Positions 8,112 through 15,760 of a stretch of DNA of 44,066 nucleotides are shown piece by piece. The stretch is from CAYNNP01 sp964398215 (GTDB lineage: Bacteria > Planctomycetota > Planctomycetia > Pirellulales > Pirellulaceae). Below the pieces are notes generated by a model. That model searched no databases. It was not told the DNA's origin and saw only the letters and a program-made list of their open reading frames with translations. The stretch spans positions 1 to 44,066 of the forward strand of contig CAYNNP010000027.1 of assembly GCA_964398215.1 (NCBI GenBank), written 5' to 3'. Within the stretch, counting starts at the first letter, position 1. Each line of letters begins with the position of its first letter. The translations under genes and the position numbers were made by a program.

Positions 8112-8969
8112 ATGGTTTCCAATCAACCAAACATAGAATCAAATGCGGCAGCATTTCGTGGACTGCTGGACTATGCGGGTTTGTTTCCGCCATCAGGTTT
8201 GCCAATGGACCAAGCCGTCGCAAATGTGCTGGACTATCAAATTTGTGCCGATCATGAAATCCTCAACACGTTTGTGTTGCCAGCAAGCCGCTTGCAAGAG
8301 TTTGTTGCCGCGATTGACTTACAGCAAACTGAAACGAACGCAAAATTGAAGCTCAGTGTGCTGAGCAGTGCATGGGAAACGGATGTGAAATCGATACTTG
8401 ATTTTCGTTCAGAGCACTCAGAAATCGCTACGATCGTTTCCGTGGAAACGCGCCAGCCAACTGAAGCTGCTGCTATCCGAAAAGAGGTTGATCAGGTCTA
8501 CGTTGAAGTGCCACCTGGACCCGATGTCAACGATACGATTCAATCCCTGCAAGACCAGGGCGCGTACGCCAAGATCCGCATGGGTGGACTGACGCCTGAC
8601 GCGTTTCCATCTTGTGAATCGGTTGCTGCGTTTGTGATTGCGTGCTGCCGCCACAAGGTCGCTTTCAAGGCTACCGCTGGACTTCATCATGCGTTGCGAG
8701 CTTCGCGGCAAGTCAAATCGAACGAAGAGACTTTCACAACCAAAATGCACGGATTCGTCAATGTAATCGCCGCGGTCGTACGCGCTAGCGAAGGCGAAAG
8801 CGTCGCTGAAGTTGCAAAGGTTCTTGGCGCAGAAAACGCTGACGCCTTGTTCCCAAACAATGAGGTTGATTCGATTTCGTTGGCGAACACAAGAGAACAT
8901 TTCCATTCAATTGGTTCATGTTCATTCACAAAACCGATCGAAGACCTCCGACAACTCGGATGGCTTTGA
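8112..8969 (+). CDS. Conserved protein of unknown function in homogentisate operon; candidate isomerase
   Basis: A 285-residue soluble protein with no signal peptide or membrane segment. I know no assigned function. Likely conserved motifs are GLLDYAGLFPPSG (17-29), YVEVP (130-134), AKIRMGG (153-159), FKATAGLHHALR (185-196), MHGFVNV (212-218) and a C-terminal SFTKPIEDLRQLGWL. The two beta-strand-like segments ending in charged or glycine-rich turns (AKIRMGG, FKATAGLHH) resemble strand ends of a TIM-barrel enzyme, with H192/H193, K154 and K186 as possible active-site residues; this fold is a guess. It lies three bases after hmgA and 80 before fahA, exactly where the maleylacetoacetate isomerase step belongs, and no glutathione-transferase-like isomerase is encoded in the operon. 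It may perform that step without glutathione, or have an accessory role. Confidence 0.85.
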   Translation: MVSNQPNIESNAAAFRGLLDYAGLFPPSGLPMDQAVANVLDYQICADHEILNTFVLPASRLQEFVAAIDLQQTETNAKLKLSVLSSAWETDVKSILDFRSEHSEIATIVSVETRQPTEAAAIRKEVDQVYVEVPPGPDVNDTIQSLQDQGAYAKIRMGGLTPDAFPSCESVAAFVIACCRHKVAFKATAGLHHALRASRQVKSNEETFTTKMHGFVNVIAAVVRASEGESVAEVAKVLGAENADALFPNNEVDSISLANTREHFHSIGSCSFTKPIEDLRQLGWL

Positions 8970-9049
8970 ATCGCCATCTCGTACACCAAACACCAAAACA
9001 CATTGCTGCCAACGCGGCATCTGACCGCAGAATCTTTCCTGAAACCATC

Positions 9050-10327
9050 ATGACACAAAACAAGACCAACGAACCAGATCTTCGATCATTCATCGATGTT
9101 GCGGATGACTCACACTTTCCAATTCAAAATTTGCCATTTGGCGTTTGCCGCCCCAAGTCCGGTGGCCCGGCGCGATGCTGTTCAGCGATTGGTGACCAAG
9201 TCATTGACTTGGCTGCCCTTGAAAGACTGAATTTATTGCCAAAGCTTGGTGAGGAAAGCGTCTTTGATTCTGATTCTTTGAACCGCTTTGCCGCGCTGGG
9301 CAAACAGGAATGGAGTAAAACTCGCGCGGCGCTCAGCAATCTGCTGGACGCCAACCAAGCAACTTTGCGAGACGATAGTGAGCTTCAGTCGCAAGTCTTT
9401 CACCAGCAAAGTGATGTCAACATGTTGTTGCCGATGCAGATTGGTGACTACACCGACTTTTACTCGTCGAAAGAACATGCGACGAACGTTGGCACCATGT
9501 TCCGTGGTGCGGACAACGCGCTGCAGCCGAACTGGTTGCATTTGCCAGTGGGCTATCACGGCCGCGCAAGCTCGGTTGTTGTTAGCGGCCAGCCGATCAA
9601 GGTTCCATCAGGACAACAGATGCCACCCGGCGCGGACACGCCTGTATTCGGGCCATCTAAAGCGATGGATTTTGAATTGGAAGTTGGTTTCTTTGTCGGT
9701 CCAGGAACCGAGATGGGCCAAACGATCGGAGCGGACACCGCAGAAGACCATATTTTTGGAATGGTATTGGTCAATGACTGGAGCGCTCGTGACATTCAGC
9801 GTTGGGAGTATGTTCCGCTGGGGCCGTTCTTGGGCAAGAACTTTGGCACATCCGTATCGCCATGGGTGGTCACACTCGAAGCGCTCGAACCGTTTCGCTG
9901 CGATGGCCCAGAACAATCGCCGCAACCGTTGCCCTATCTAGGCAACAACGGGCAGCGGATGTTTGATATTCAACTCGAAGTCGCCCTTTCGACCAGCCAA
10001 TCGAATGAGTTTTACAAGATCTGCGATTCCAACTTTCGCCATTTGTATTGGAGCATGAATCAACAGCTTGCTCACCACACATGCAACGGATGCAATGTTT
10101 GCCCGGGCGACTTGTTGGCATCAGGAACGATCAGTGGACCGTCCGCTGGTTCTTGGGGCAGCATGCTGGAAATCAGCTGGAAAGGCGAACAACCGCTGAC
10201 TTTGCCAAATGGCGAAGTTCGCAAGATGTTGCAAGCTGGCGATACCGTGGCGATGACCGGTTTCGCGCAAGGAGATGGTTATCGAATTGGATTTGGTGAG
10301 GTGACTGGTGAACTACAAGCCTCGTAA
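9050..10327 (+). CDS. fahA: Fumarylacetoacetase
   Basis: Hydrolyses fumarylacetoacetate to fumarate and acetoacetate, the last carbon-carbon cleavage of the pathway. The 425-residue protein has the small N-terminal domain (FPIQNLPFGV, then GDQVIDLAAL) and the FAH catalytic domain: DYTDFYSSKEHATNVG with the metal aspartate and catalytic histidine, GYHGRASSVVVSG, FELEVGFFVG, and NDWSARDIQRWEY with further metal aspartates. The ATG at 9050 is chosen because the protein aligns from there with family members; the frame is open 44 codons further upstream, but that extension overlaps the previous gene and lacks conserved sequence. The 3' end overlaps the next gene by 20 bases. Confidence 0.95.
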   Translation: MTQNKTNEPDLRSFIDVADDSHFPIQNLPFGVCRPKSGGPARCCSAIGDQVIDLAALERLNLLPKLGEESVFDSDSLNRFAALGKQEWSKTRAALSNLLDANQATLRDDSELQSQVFHQQSDVNMLLPMQIGDYTDFYSSKEHATNVGTMFRGADNALQPNWLHLPVGYHGRASSVVVSGQPIKVPSGQQMPPGADTPVFGPSKAMDFELEVGFFVGPGTEMGQTIGADTAEDHIFGMVLVNDWSARDIQRWEYVPLGPFLGKNFGTSVSPWVVTLEALEPFRCDGPEQSPQPLPYLGNNGQRMFDIQLEVALSTSQSNEFYKICDSNFRHLYWSMNQQLAHHTCNGCNVCPGDLLASGTISGPSAGSWGSMLEISWKGEQPLTLPNGEVRKMLQAGDTVAMTGFAQGDGYRIGFGEVTGELQAS

Positions 10328-12356
10328 TTTAAGTACAAACCCTGTTTCCATCGATGAATTGTTGGCGTTTGGAATCGACGGCGAAAGCGCACAAGAACTC
10401 TCAATCGCAATCGCTCGTTGTCTTGCCGAATCAACACCACAAGCACGCTGGTTGCGCTTGACACAAGAAGTCTTGAGCCCAACGTTGCCGTTCGATCTGC
10501 ACCACTGGTTATTCCACAGTGTCTACATTGATCACGATGACGATGCCAGCGGCACTCCCACGGTTTGGACTCCCACGCCACAAGAGGTAACCCGCGCAAA
10601 TGTGACTCATTTAGCGCAATCGCTTGGCTTGGAAAACGTCCGCGAATTGCACCGTTGGTCCGTCGACAATCAGGCAAAGTTTTGGCAGACGATCGTTGAA
10701 TCGATCGGGATTCAGTTTAGCAACGAAGCATGTGTTGAAACCTGTCCCACAAAACCGAATGCTTGGCTGCCGCAAAAGCGATTCAATATCGCCCAGAGTT
10801 GCTTTTTAGCGCGTCCTGATAAAACTGCGATCATCCAAGGAAACGAAAACGGCGAAATTCGTACGACGACCTATCAAGAACTTCAAGTCTTAGTTAACCG
10901 GGTCGCAAATGGGCTTGTTGAATCAGGTTTTGTTGCCGGTGATCGTGTCGGAATCATGATGCCAATGACAATCGAGTCAGTCGCCGCGTATCTAGGATGC
11001 ATTCAAGCAGGTTGCGTACCCGTTTCGATTGCCGAGAGCTTTGCGACGCGCGAAATTAGCATGCGAATGCAGTTGTCTTCCGCGAAAGGAATCTTTTTAA
11101 CGGACTATATTCATCGCGCTGGCAAGCAGCTTGCGTGCTATGAAAAGTTTCGCAAGGCGGAATCCAATGCGAAAGTAATTTTGATTCCCACTCGCCAAGA
11201 CCATGCGTTTGTCGCAGAACCAAACGTGTTTCTATGGAACGAATTTTTGTCCGATAACGAGTGCTTTGACGCAATCGCTGCTGAGCACACGGCTGAAACA
11301 AACATTCTGTTTTCGTCTGGCACAACCGGCCAGCCCAAGGCGATTCCGTGGACACAAACCACACCTATCAAGTGCGCGACGGATGCTAGATTGCATCAGA
11401 ATGTTCACACCGAAAGTGTAGTTGCCTGGCCAACGAGTCTTGGTTGGATGATGGGACCTTGGTTGATCTATGCGTCACTGCTGAACCGTGGCACGATGGC
11501 GTTGTTCGACGGTGCTCCCAATACGCGATCATTCTGTCAGTTCGTTCAAGACGCAAAGATCACGATGCTGGGTGTCATTCCAAGCCTGATTCGCGCGTGG
11601 CGATCTGGAAACATGACACAAGGGGTCGATTGGTCGTCCATCGAATCGTTCAGTTCAACTGGTGAATGCTCCAATGCGGACGACATGCTTTTCTTGATGT
11701 CACAGGCTGGCTATCGACCTGTTATCGAGTACTGCGGTGGCACCGAACTGGGTGGTGGCTACATTTCCAGCACCGTTGTACAACCAAATCGTCCTGCGTG
11801 CTTTTCGATTCCCGCTTTCGGTGTGGACCTTGTGTTGGTCGACGACGATCAAGTAGCCGACAAAGGCGAGGTGTTCTTGGTTGGCCCATCGATAGGATTT
11901 TCGCAAACACTGTTGAATGCTGACCACCAATCTATCTACTTTGCAAACACACCTACAATCGATTCGTATCCTGAGTTGCGACGGCATGGCGATGAATTGA
12001 TTCGCCTCAAGAACGACTACTACCGTGCGTGTGGACGTATCGACGATGCAATGAACTTGGGTGGCATCAAAGTCAGTGCGATCGAATTGGAACGTTGCTT
12101 GAACGGGTTGGCTGAAATCAAGGAATCTGCTTGCGTGGCCATCAACGATTCGGCTGGCGGCCCTGCGCGACTAGTCGTCTTTGTGGTGATCGAGGATCAG
12201 GTTGATGTTGAAGCACTAACGACATTGATGCAAAAAACGGTTAGCAGTGAAGTCAATCCACTGTTCAGAATCGCCCGCGTTGTGCCCATCGACGCACTAC
12301 CGCGAACCGCGTCAAACAAAGTCATGCGGCGAAAGCTACGAGAGATGGCCGATTAA
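10308..12356 (+). CDS. AMP-forming acyl-CoA ligase, AAE17/18-like; probable acetoacetate activation
   Basis: An ANL-superfamily ligase of 682 residues that adenylates a carboxylate and transfers it to CoA. The AMP-binding P-loop is SSGTTGQPKAIPW (336-348), followed by WPTSLGWMMGPW, YCGGTELGGGY (the adenine/ATP motif), GRIDDAMNLGGIKVSAIELE (hinge), and a late lysine in TASNKVMRRKLR. About 150 residues precede the usual ligase start; this extension and the PWTQTTPIKCATDA segment recall the plant peroxisomal AAE17/AAE18 group. It starts with GTG inside the fahA gene (20-base overlap). Its position suggests activation of the acetoacetate released by fumarylacetoacetase, but substrate specificity cannot be read from the sequence; acetate or another short acid is possible. 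Confidence 0.88.
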   Translation: MNYKPRNLSTNPVSIDELLAFGIDGESAQELSIAIARCLAESTPQARWLRLTQEVLSPTLPFDLHHWLFHSVYIDHDDDASGTPTVWTPTPQEVTRANVTHLAQSLGLENVRELHRWSVDNQAKFWQTIVESIGIQFSNEACVETCPTKPNAWLPQKRFNIAQSCFLARPDKTAIIQGNENGEIRTTTYQELQVLVNRVANGLVESGFVAGDRVGIMMPMTIESVAAYLGCIQAGCVPVSIAESFATREISMRMQLSSAKGIFLTDYIHRAGKQLACYEKFRKAESNAKVILIPTRQDHAFVAEPNVFLWNEFLSDNECFDAIAAEHTAETNILFSSGTTGQPKAIPWTQTTPIKCATDARLHQNVHTESVVAWPTSLGWMMGPWLIYASLLNRGTMALFDGAPNTRSFCQFVQDAKITMLGVIPSLIRAWRSGNMTQGVDWSSIESFSSTGECSNADDMLFLMSQAGYRPVIEYCGGTELGGGYISSTVVQPNRPACFSIPAFGVDLVLVDDDQVADKGEVFLVGPSIGFSQTLLNADHQSIYFANTPTIDSYPELRRHGDELIRLKNDYYRACGRIDDAMNLGGIKVSAIELERCLNGLAEIKESACVAINDSAGGPARLVVFVVIEDQVDVEALTTLMQKTVSSEVNPLFRIARVVPIDALPRTASNKVMRRKLREMAD

Positions 12357-12382
12357 AGACCAGCAAAGCTTGAAGACATGCG

Positions 12383-12413
12383 AGCGAATTAGCAGGTACA
12401 TTTGCAATTCGCT
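12383..12413. terminator. Inverted repeat between convergent genes
   Basis: Arms AGCGAATT (12383-12390) and AATTCGCT (12406-12413) surround a 15-base loop. It sits 27 bases after the stop of the acyl-CoA ligase gene and touches the stop codon of the convergent LutA-like gene, a fitting place for a bidirectional transcription end. The stem is A/T-rich and there is no T-run, so this is a weak candidate. Confidence 0.35.
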
Positions 12414-13164
12414 AAACAGGCAGCGGACGGCCTGCTAGCACTTGGGCGACATGCATAACAGCAATGGGATTCTTTTCACGCCGAATCAATCCTTGCAAAT
12501 GCATCAAGCAGCTCATGTCAGCCGATACGATGACTTCGCTTTCGGTTGCCGTGTGGTCGGCGATCCGGTCGCGACCCATTGCTGCGGACACATCGGCTTC
12601 GTTGACGGAAAACGTACCGCCAAAACCACAACATTCGTCCCTGCGAGAGATTTCGCACACTTCGAGCTCAGAAACCAAACTCAATATTTTCTGGACTTTG
12701 TTGTCCCGTGGTACCATCGACTCACTGGATTCACCAAGCCGCAGCTCGCGTAGTCCATGACAACTTTGGTGAAGTGAAATTCGATGCGGGAAATGCGCAT
12801 CCAGACTTTCCAGTTTCATTTCGTCATGCAAAAACTCGCATAACTCAAATGTACGAGACTGAACACGCAAGAAATCTTGGTCGTCAGGAGCAAAATATTC
12901 CGCGTAATGATGCCGCACCATGGCAACGCACGATCCGGACGGGCACACAATCGTGTCATAGTCGCGGAAAATCTGCACAAAGCGTTTCGCGACGGGGTCT
13001 GTATCTGCATTGCAGCCAGTGTTTGCCATTGGCTGGCCACAACAGGTTTGTCCAGATGGGAAGTCGACATCCAAGCCAACGCGTTCCAGCAATTCCAGAG
13101 TTGACACAGCAACGTCTGGATAAAACTGATCGATGTAACAGGGAACAAAAAGTGCAACACGCAT
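12412..13164 (-). CDS. LutA/YkgE-type cysteine-rich (CCG-domain) redox protein
   Basis: Member of the family with two CCG domains found in lactate-utilisation LutA, glycolate oxidase GlcF and heterodisulfide reductase subunits; binds an iron-sulfur cluster. The 250-residue protein has the first motif at VPCYIDQF...TCCGQP and the second at LHQSCHGLR...DECCGFGG, which is the usual LutA layout and length. The ATG at 13164 is preferred over a TTG two codons upstream. LutB and LutC, normally in the same operon, are absent here: upstream is a DUF4332-like gene and downstream the convergent catabolic operon. It may work with subunits encoded elsewhere; naming it lutA would over-commit. Confidence 0.88.
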   Translation of the reverse strand: MRVALFVPCYIDQFYPDVAVSTLELLERVGLDVDFPSGQTCCGQPMANTGCNADTDPVAKRFVQIFRDYDTIVCPSGSCVAMVRHHYAEYFAPDDQDFLRVQSRTFELCEFLHDEMKLESLDAHFPHRISLHQSCHGLRELRLGESSESMVPRDNKVQKILSLVSELEVCEISRRDECCGFGGTFSVNEADVSAAMGRDRIADHTATESEVIVSADMSCLMHLQGLIRREKNPIAVMHVAQVLAGRPLPV

Positions 13165-13230
13165 GGTCAAAATTTAGGCAAGGGCAACTCTCGAGCCATG
13201 AGTATAATCGCTTCGCCTTGCAGCGCGCAG

Positions 13231-13815
13231 CTAGCAGGCTTGCAGTCGACTTACTTGCGATTTCGATGTCGCATTCTCTGAAACCGTATTCATACCTGTC
13301 GATTCGCGGCAGTAATTGATCCAGAGGCGAATCCGACGGGAACTCGGAAGTTTTCGACCGCGGAGCAGTTTTTGACCCTGGGTGCTCTGCGAGAACCGCA
13401 CAATATCGTTTCGCAGTTTCGCGGGGCTATCACTTGCAATTGAATGCAGATTCGTACGATGAATGCTGGTCAGCAACAACGCATTTCTGGGGCTCAAACC
13501 ATCAACCGACAATGCCAACAACACAGCAGCTTGGTACTTGACCGCATGCCTAGTCATCCGCTGCCCATGATCGAATTGTATTGATTCAACTTTAGCTTTA
13601 GCGATGTCACCACAAGTAGCGATACCGGCAGATTCCAGTTCCTTGCAATGCCGGGGGCGTACCATTTTGGTGTGTTCAAGCCGCATGCTCATGATTCGTT
13701 GGATCCGGTTACAGCGTTGTGTGTTGGCGGATCCTGCGTCAAAAGAGTGACCAGAAGAAATTTGGCTGGGGCGGACAACTTGCTTGCGACAAACTCGCTT
13801 GAATATGTTTAGCAT
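13231..13815 (-). CDS. DUF4332-like hypothetical protein
   Basis: A 194-residue protein without signal peptide or membrane segments. The central LESAGIATCGDIAKA resembles the helix-hairpin-helix-like turn of DUF4332 proteins. The segment ALLLTSIHRTNLHSIA...LRNDIVRFSQSTQGQKLLRGRKLPSSRRIRLWI looks structured and is of a kind recurrent in planctomycetes. AAGG lies about 8 bases before the ATG. It could bind DNA through the hairpin motif, but this is not shown. It is on the minus strand, 66 bases upstream of the LutA-like gene, and divergent from groES. Confidence 0.6.
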   Translation of the reverse strand: MLNIFKRVCRKQVVRPSQISSGHSFDAGSANTQRCNRIQRIMSMRLEHTKMVRPRHCKELESAGIATCGDIAKAKVESIQFDHGQRMTRHAVKYQAAVLLALSVDGLSPRNALLLTSIHRTNLHSIASDSPAKLRNDIVRFSQSTQGQKLLRGRKLPSSRRIRLWINYCRESTGMNTVSENATSKSQVSRLQAC

Positions 13816-14018
13816 GGCACAACCTTCCGTGGCTGAATGAGATGAGAAGAGAATTCGTATCTACGCCATTCTGGGCTCCAAAATCCAGGCCGAATGTGCA
13901 AGGAATCGAGTTTCACGAACCTGCGGCCTTGCCCGAATTTGATTCGTGACGACAATAGGCAGACCGCGAATTCCACCATTTTGCGGCACAATTGATCCGC
14001 CAACGTCACAGAGATGAA

Positions 14019-14345
14019 ATGGCAAAAAAGAAGAGTGCGACAGGAAATTTCGAGTACGTGGAGCCAATCGGTGACCGTGTCCTGGTTCGCAAAGATGAGC
14101 CGAAACGCGAGACGCGTGGTGGCATTGCGTTACCCGACGCGGCCGAGATCCCAACCATCACAGGGCGAATCGTCACGATCAGTACGGTGGTCGAAAACGA
14201 TGAAGAATTGCCGCTGCGCCAATACGACAAAATCCTCTTCCATCCCAAGAATGCAATCCCAGTAGATCTGGAACACGACAACCAGCTTTATGTGGTTCCC
14301 GTTGACGACATCGTCGCGGTCTTTCGTCGTGAAAAGCCAGAATAA
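14019..14345 (+). CDS. groS: GroES-type 10-kDa co-chaperonin
   Basis: Caps the GroEL folding chamber as a heptamer. The 108-residue protein shows the family core IGDRVLVRKDEPKRETRGGIALPD, then the C-terminal LRQYDKILFHPKNAIPVDLE...YVVPVDDIVAVF. The ATG at 14019 starts MAKKKSATG; an upstream in-frame extension of nine codons has no support. The mobile loop (around RGGIALPDAAEIPTITG) looks shorter than in E. coli GroES and lacks the usual GSAA- or TAKEK-like stretch. No groEL follows: downstream is an assembly gap and then minus-strand lipoproteins. Planctomycetes often carry several GroES/GroEL copies, so this may be a paralogue. Confidence 0.88.
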   Translation: MAKKKSATGNFEYVEPIGDRVLVRKDEPKRETRGGIALPDAAEIPTITGRIVTISTVVENDEELPLRQYDKILFHPKNAIPVDLEHDNQLYVVPVDDIVAVFRREKPE

Positions 14346-14516
14346 GTTTCCGGCTCTAGGCNNNNNNNNNNNNNNNNNNNNNNNNNNNNNNNNNNNNNNN
14401 NNNNNNNNNNNNNNNNNNNNNNNNNNNNNNNNNNNNNNNNNNNNNNNNNNNNNNNNNNNNNGACATCGTCGCGGTCTTTCGTCGTGAAAAGCCAGAATAA
14501 GTTTCCGGCTCTAGGC
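14307..14516. other. Assembly gap (100 N) with identical 55-base flanks
   Basis: Bases 14362-14461 are N. The 55 bases before (14307-14361) and the 55 bases after (14462-14516) are identical and include the end of groES. This is what unmerged overlapping contig ends look like; the second partial groES tail after the gap is therefore an artefact. Confidence 0.9.
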
Positions 14517-14566
14517 TCTTTTGCGTAGGTTCAAACTCGGGACTTCGTCGCCGGGTTCTTGCCCAT

Positions 14567-15085
14567 TTAGCTTTTGATGAAAATCGATTCACCGTCGATC
14601 ATCACGCGATCCAACACAGCGTCGTAGGTCGCTTGACCTTCGATATAGACAACTGATCCGCTTTCGATGCCCAGTAGCTTTCGCGAATCAGTTTTTACGA
14701 CAGTGCCTTGATCATTTTTGAATTGCACCACAACGCGAGGTGCATTCTTTAACTTGTTTGCACAAAATTGGCATTTGCTTTCGTGATCGGGATCGCCATT
14801 GGCATGCGACTCATCGGCCATTTCCGAAACCAAAAAATTCGCTTGCCCTTGGATGAACGGATCGATCCCACCAGGTGCACCAACGCGCCCTACCAAAGTA
14901 ACACTGATTGGTCCTTCAGCACCTTTGACAGCGTCTTTGATTTCCGTTGGCGTTGACGAGGCATCAGGCTGTGCATCTAAAAGATACTGTTGGTCCACAG
15001 TTGAAACCTGTGATCCGGAATCCTGATTGCAACCAATCGCCAACGGAAGCAACAGAAGCGCTGTGATGAAAGCTTTTTTGTGCAT
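14567..15085 (-). CDS. Lipoprotein of unknown function with a CxxC motif
   Basis: A 172-residue predicted lipoprotein: the signal peptide ends in LAIGC, so C19 would be lipidated. The mature part starts with a Ser/Thr/Asp-rich linker and continues with a beta-rich domain (ISVTLVGRVGAPGG, FLVSEM, VVVQFKNDQGTVV, GSVVYIEGQATYD) resembling an OB-fold, but I cannot assign a family. KCQFCANK carries a CxxC that could bind a metal or form a disulfide. It begins 12 bases after the stop of the His-rich lipoprotein gene, so the two are likely cotranscribed and may act together in the envelope. Confidence 0.8.
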   Translation of the reverse strand: MHKKAFITALLLLPLAIGCNQDSGSQVSTVDQQYLLDAQPDASSTPTEIKDAVKGAEGPISVTLVGRVGAPGGIDPFIQGQANFLVSEMADESHANGDPDHESKCQFCANKLKNAPRVVVQFKNDQGTVVKTDSRKLLGIESGSVVYIEGQATYDAVLDRVMIDGESIFIKS

Positions 15086-15097
15086 AACTTGTCATTC

Positions 15098-15607
15098 CTA
15101 TTTATCGTTATCGGACAGCGTCTTGAGCGCGGTCATGATGTTCGCCGCCACGTCGCTGTAACTCTTGGCTTCAACATCCTCACCCTCAGCAGGATGCATT
15201 TGATCGTGAAGCTCTTCGAAGCTCGTGAACAGAGAATCCACCGCACCGTTGATCGCGACTTTGGCTTCGTCTGCCATATCGCTCTTTTGCGCAATGCCTT
15301 TCAGGTCTGTGAGTGCGTGGCCGACTTTGTGAAGAGCTCCATCCGCTTCAGCTGGCTTTTCCTTCTCGAACGCTGATTTGATTTCATCGGAGAGTTTCGT
15401 CAACTCAGCCAATGCGTCTTTATAAGTCTCTGGGTGACCTTCACCATCATGATGATCGTGGTCGTCACCATCATCGTCATGGCCGTCGTGATCTTTATGG
15501 TTTTCGGTGGTCTTTTTACCACTATCAGGCTTGTTGTCGCAGCCAACAAAACTGGCCAGGCAACAGACAACGAAAGCGGAAAGCAACAAACTGGATAGCT
15601 TCTTCAT
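15098..15607 (-). CDS. His/Asp-rich lipoprotein, possible metal binder
   Basis: A 169-residue predicted lipoprotein: signal peptide ending SFVGC with C23 as lipidation site. Residues about 37-58 are a low-complexity run of His, Asp and Gly (NHKDHDGHDDDGDDHDHHDG), of the kind that binds zinc, nickel or copper in periplasmic chelators. The remainder is helical with heptad-like spacing (about 60-165) and adds scattered His and Glu. Function unknown. It is first in a two-gene minus-strand unit with the CxxC lipoprotein. Confidence 0.82.
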   Translation of the reverse strand: MKKLSSLLLSAFVVCCLASFVGCDNKPDSGKKTTENHKDHDGHDDDGDDHDHHDGEGHPETYKDALAELTKLSDEIKSAFEKEKPAEADGALHKVGHALTDLKGIAQKSDMADEAKVAINGAVDSLFTSFEELHDQMHPAEGEDVEAKSYSDVAANIMTALKTLSDNDK

Positions 15608-15760
15608 GGGGTCACTTTTGACGGGTTGGGTTCCAATAAAAAGAACCGGGTTAGTATCGGATTTTGAGGTACGGATTGATCCACTGTAAAGTTCGTGGAA
15701 TATTAATTATCACCAAAGAATTGGTGTTTGGGCAACTTGTGAATCAGTCACAGGGGCCAC

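Noticed and set aside
8918..9049. Longer N-terminus for fumarylacetoacetase from an upstream ATG
   Set aside because: The extension overlaps the preceding gene, is Arg/Pro/His-rich without conservation, and the family core starts right after the ATG at 9050.
12708..13319. Plus-strand frame opposite the LutA-like gene (203 codons)
   Set aside because: Antisense to the CCG-domain gene, which has clear motifs; the frame has no protein-like features.
14307..14516. 55-base direct repeats around the N run as a biological repeat or insertion-site duplication
   Set aside because: The same length of exact repeat flanks the other N run, and both are exactly at contig ends, so an assembly overlap explains them better.
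15430..15500. Short repetitive GATGATCGTGGTCGTC-like DNA as a possible repeat array
   Set aside because: It is the coding sequence of the His/Asp-rich run in the lipoprotein; codon repetition explains it. No CRISPR-like repeat-spacer order.
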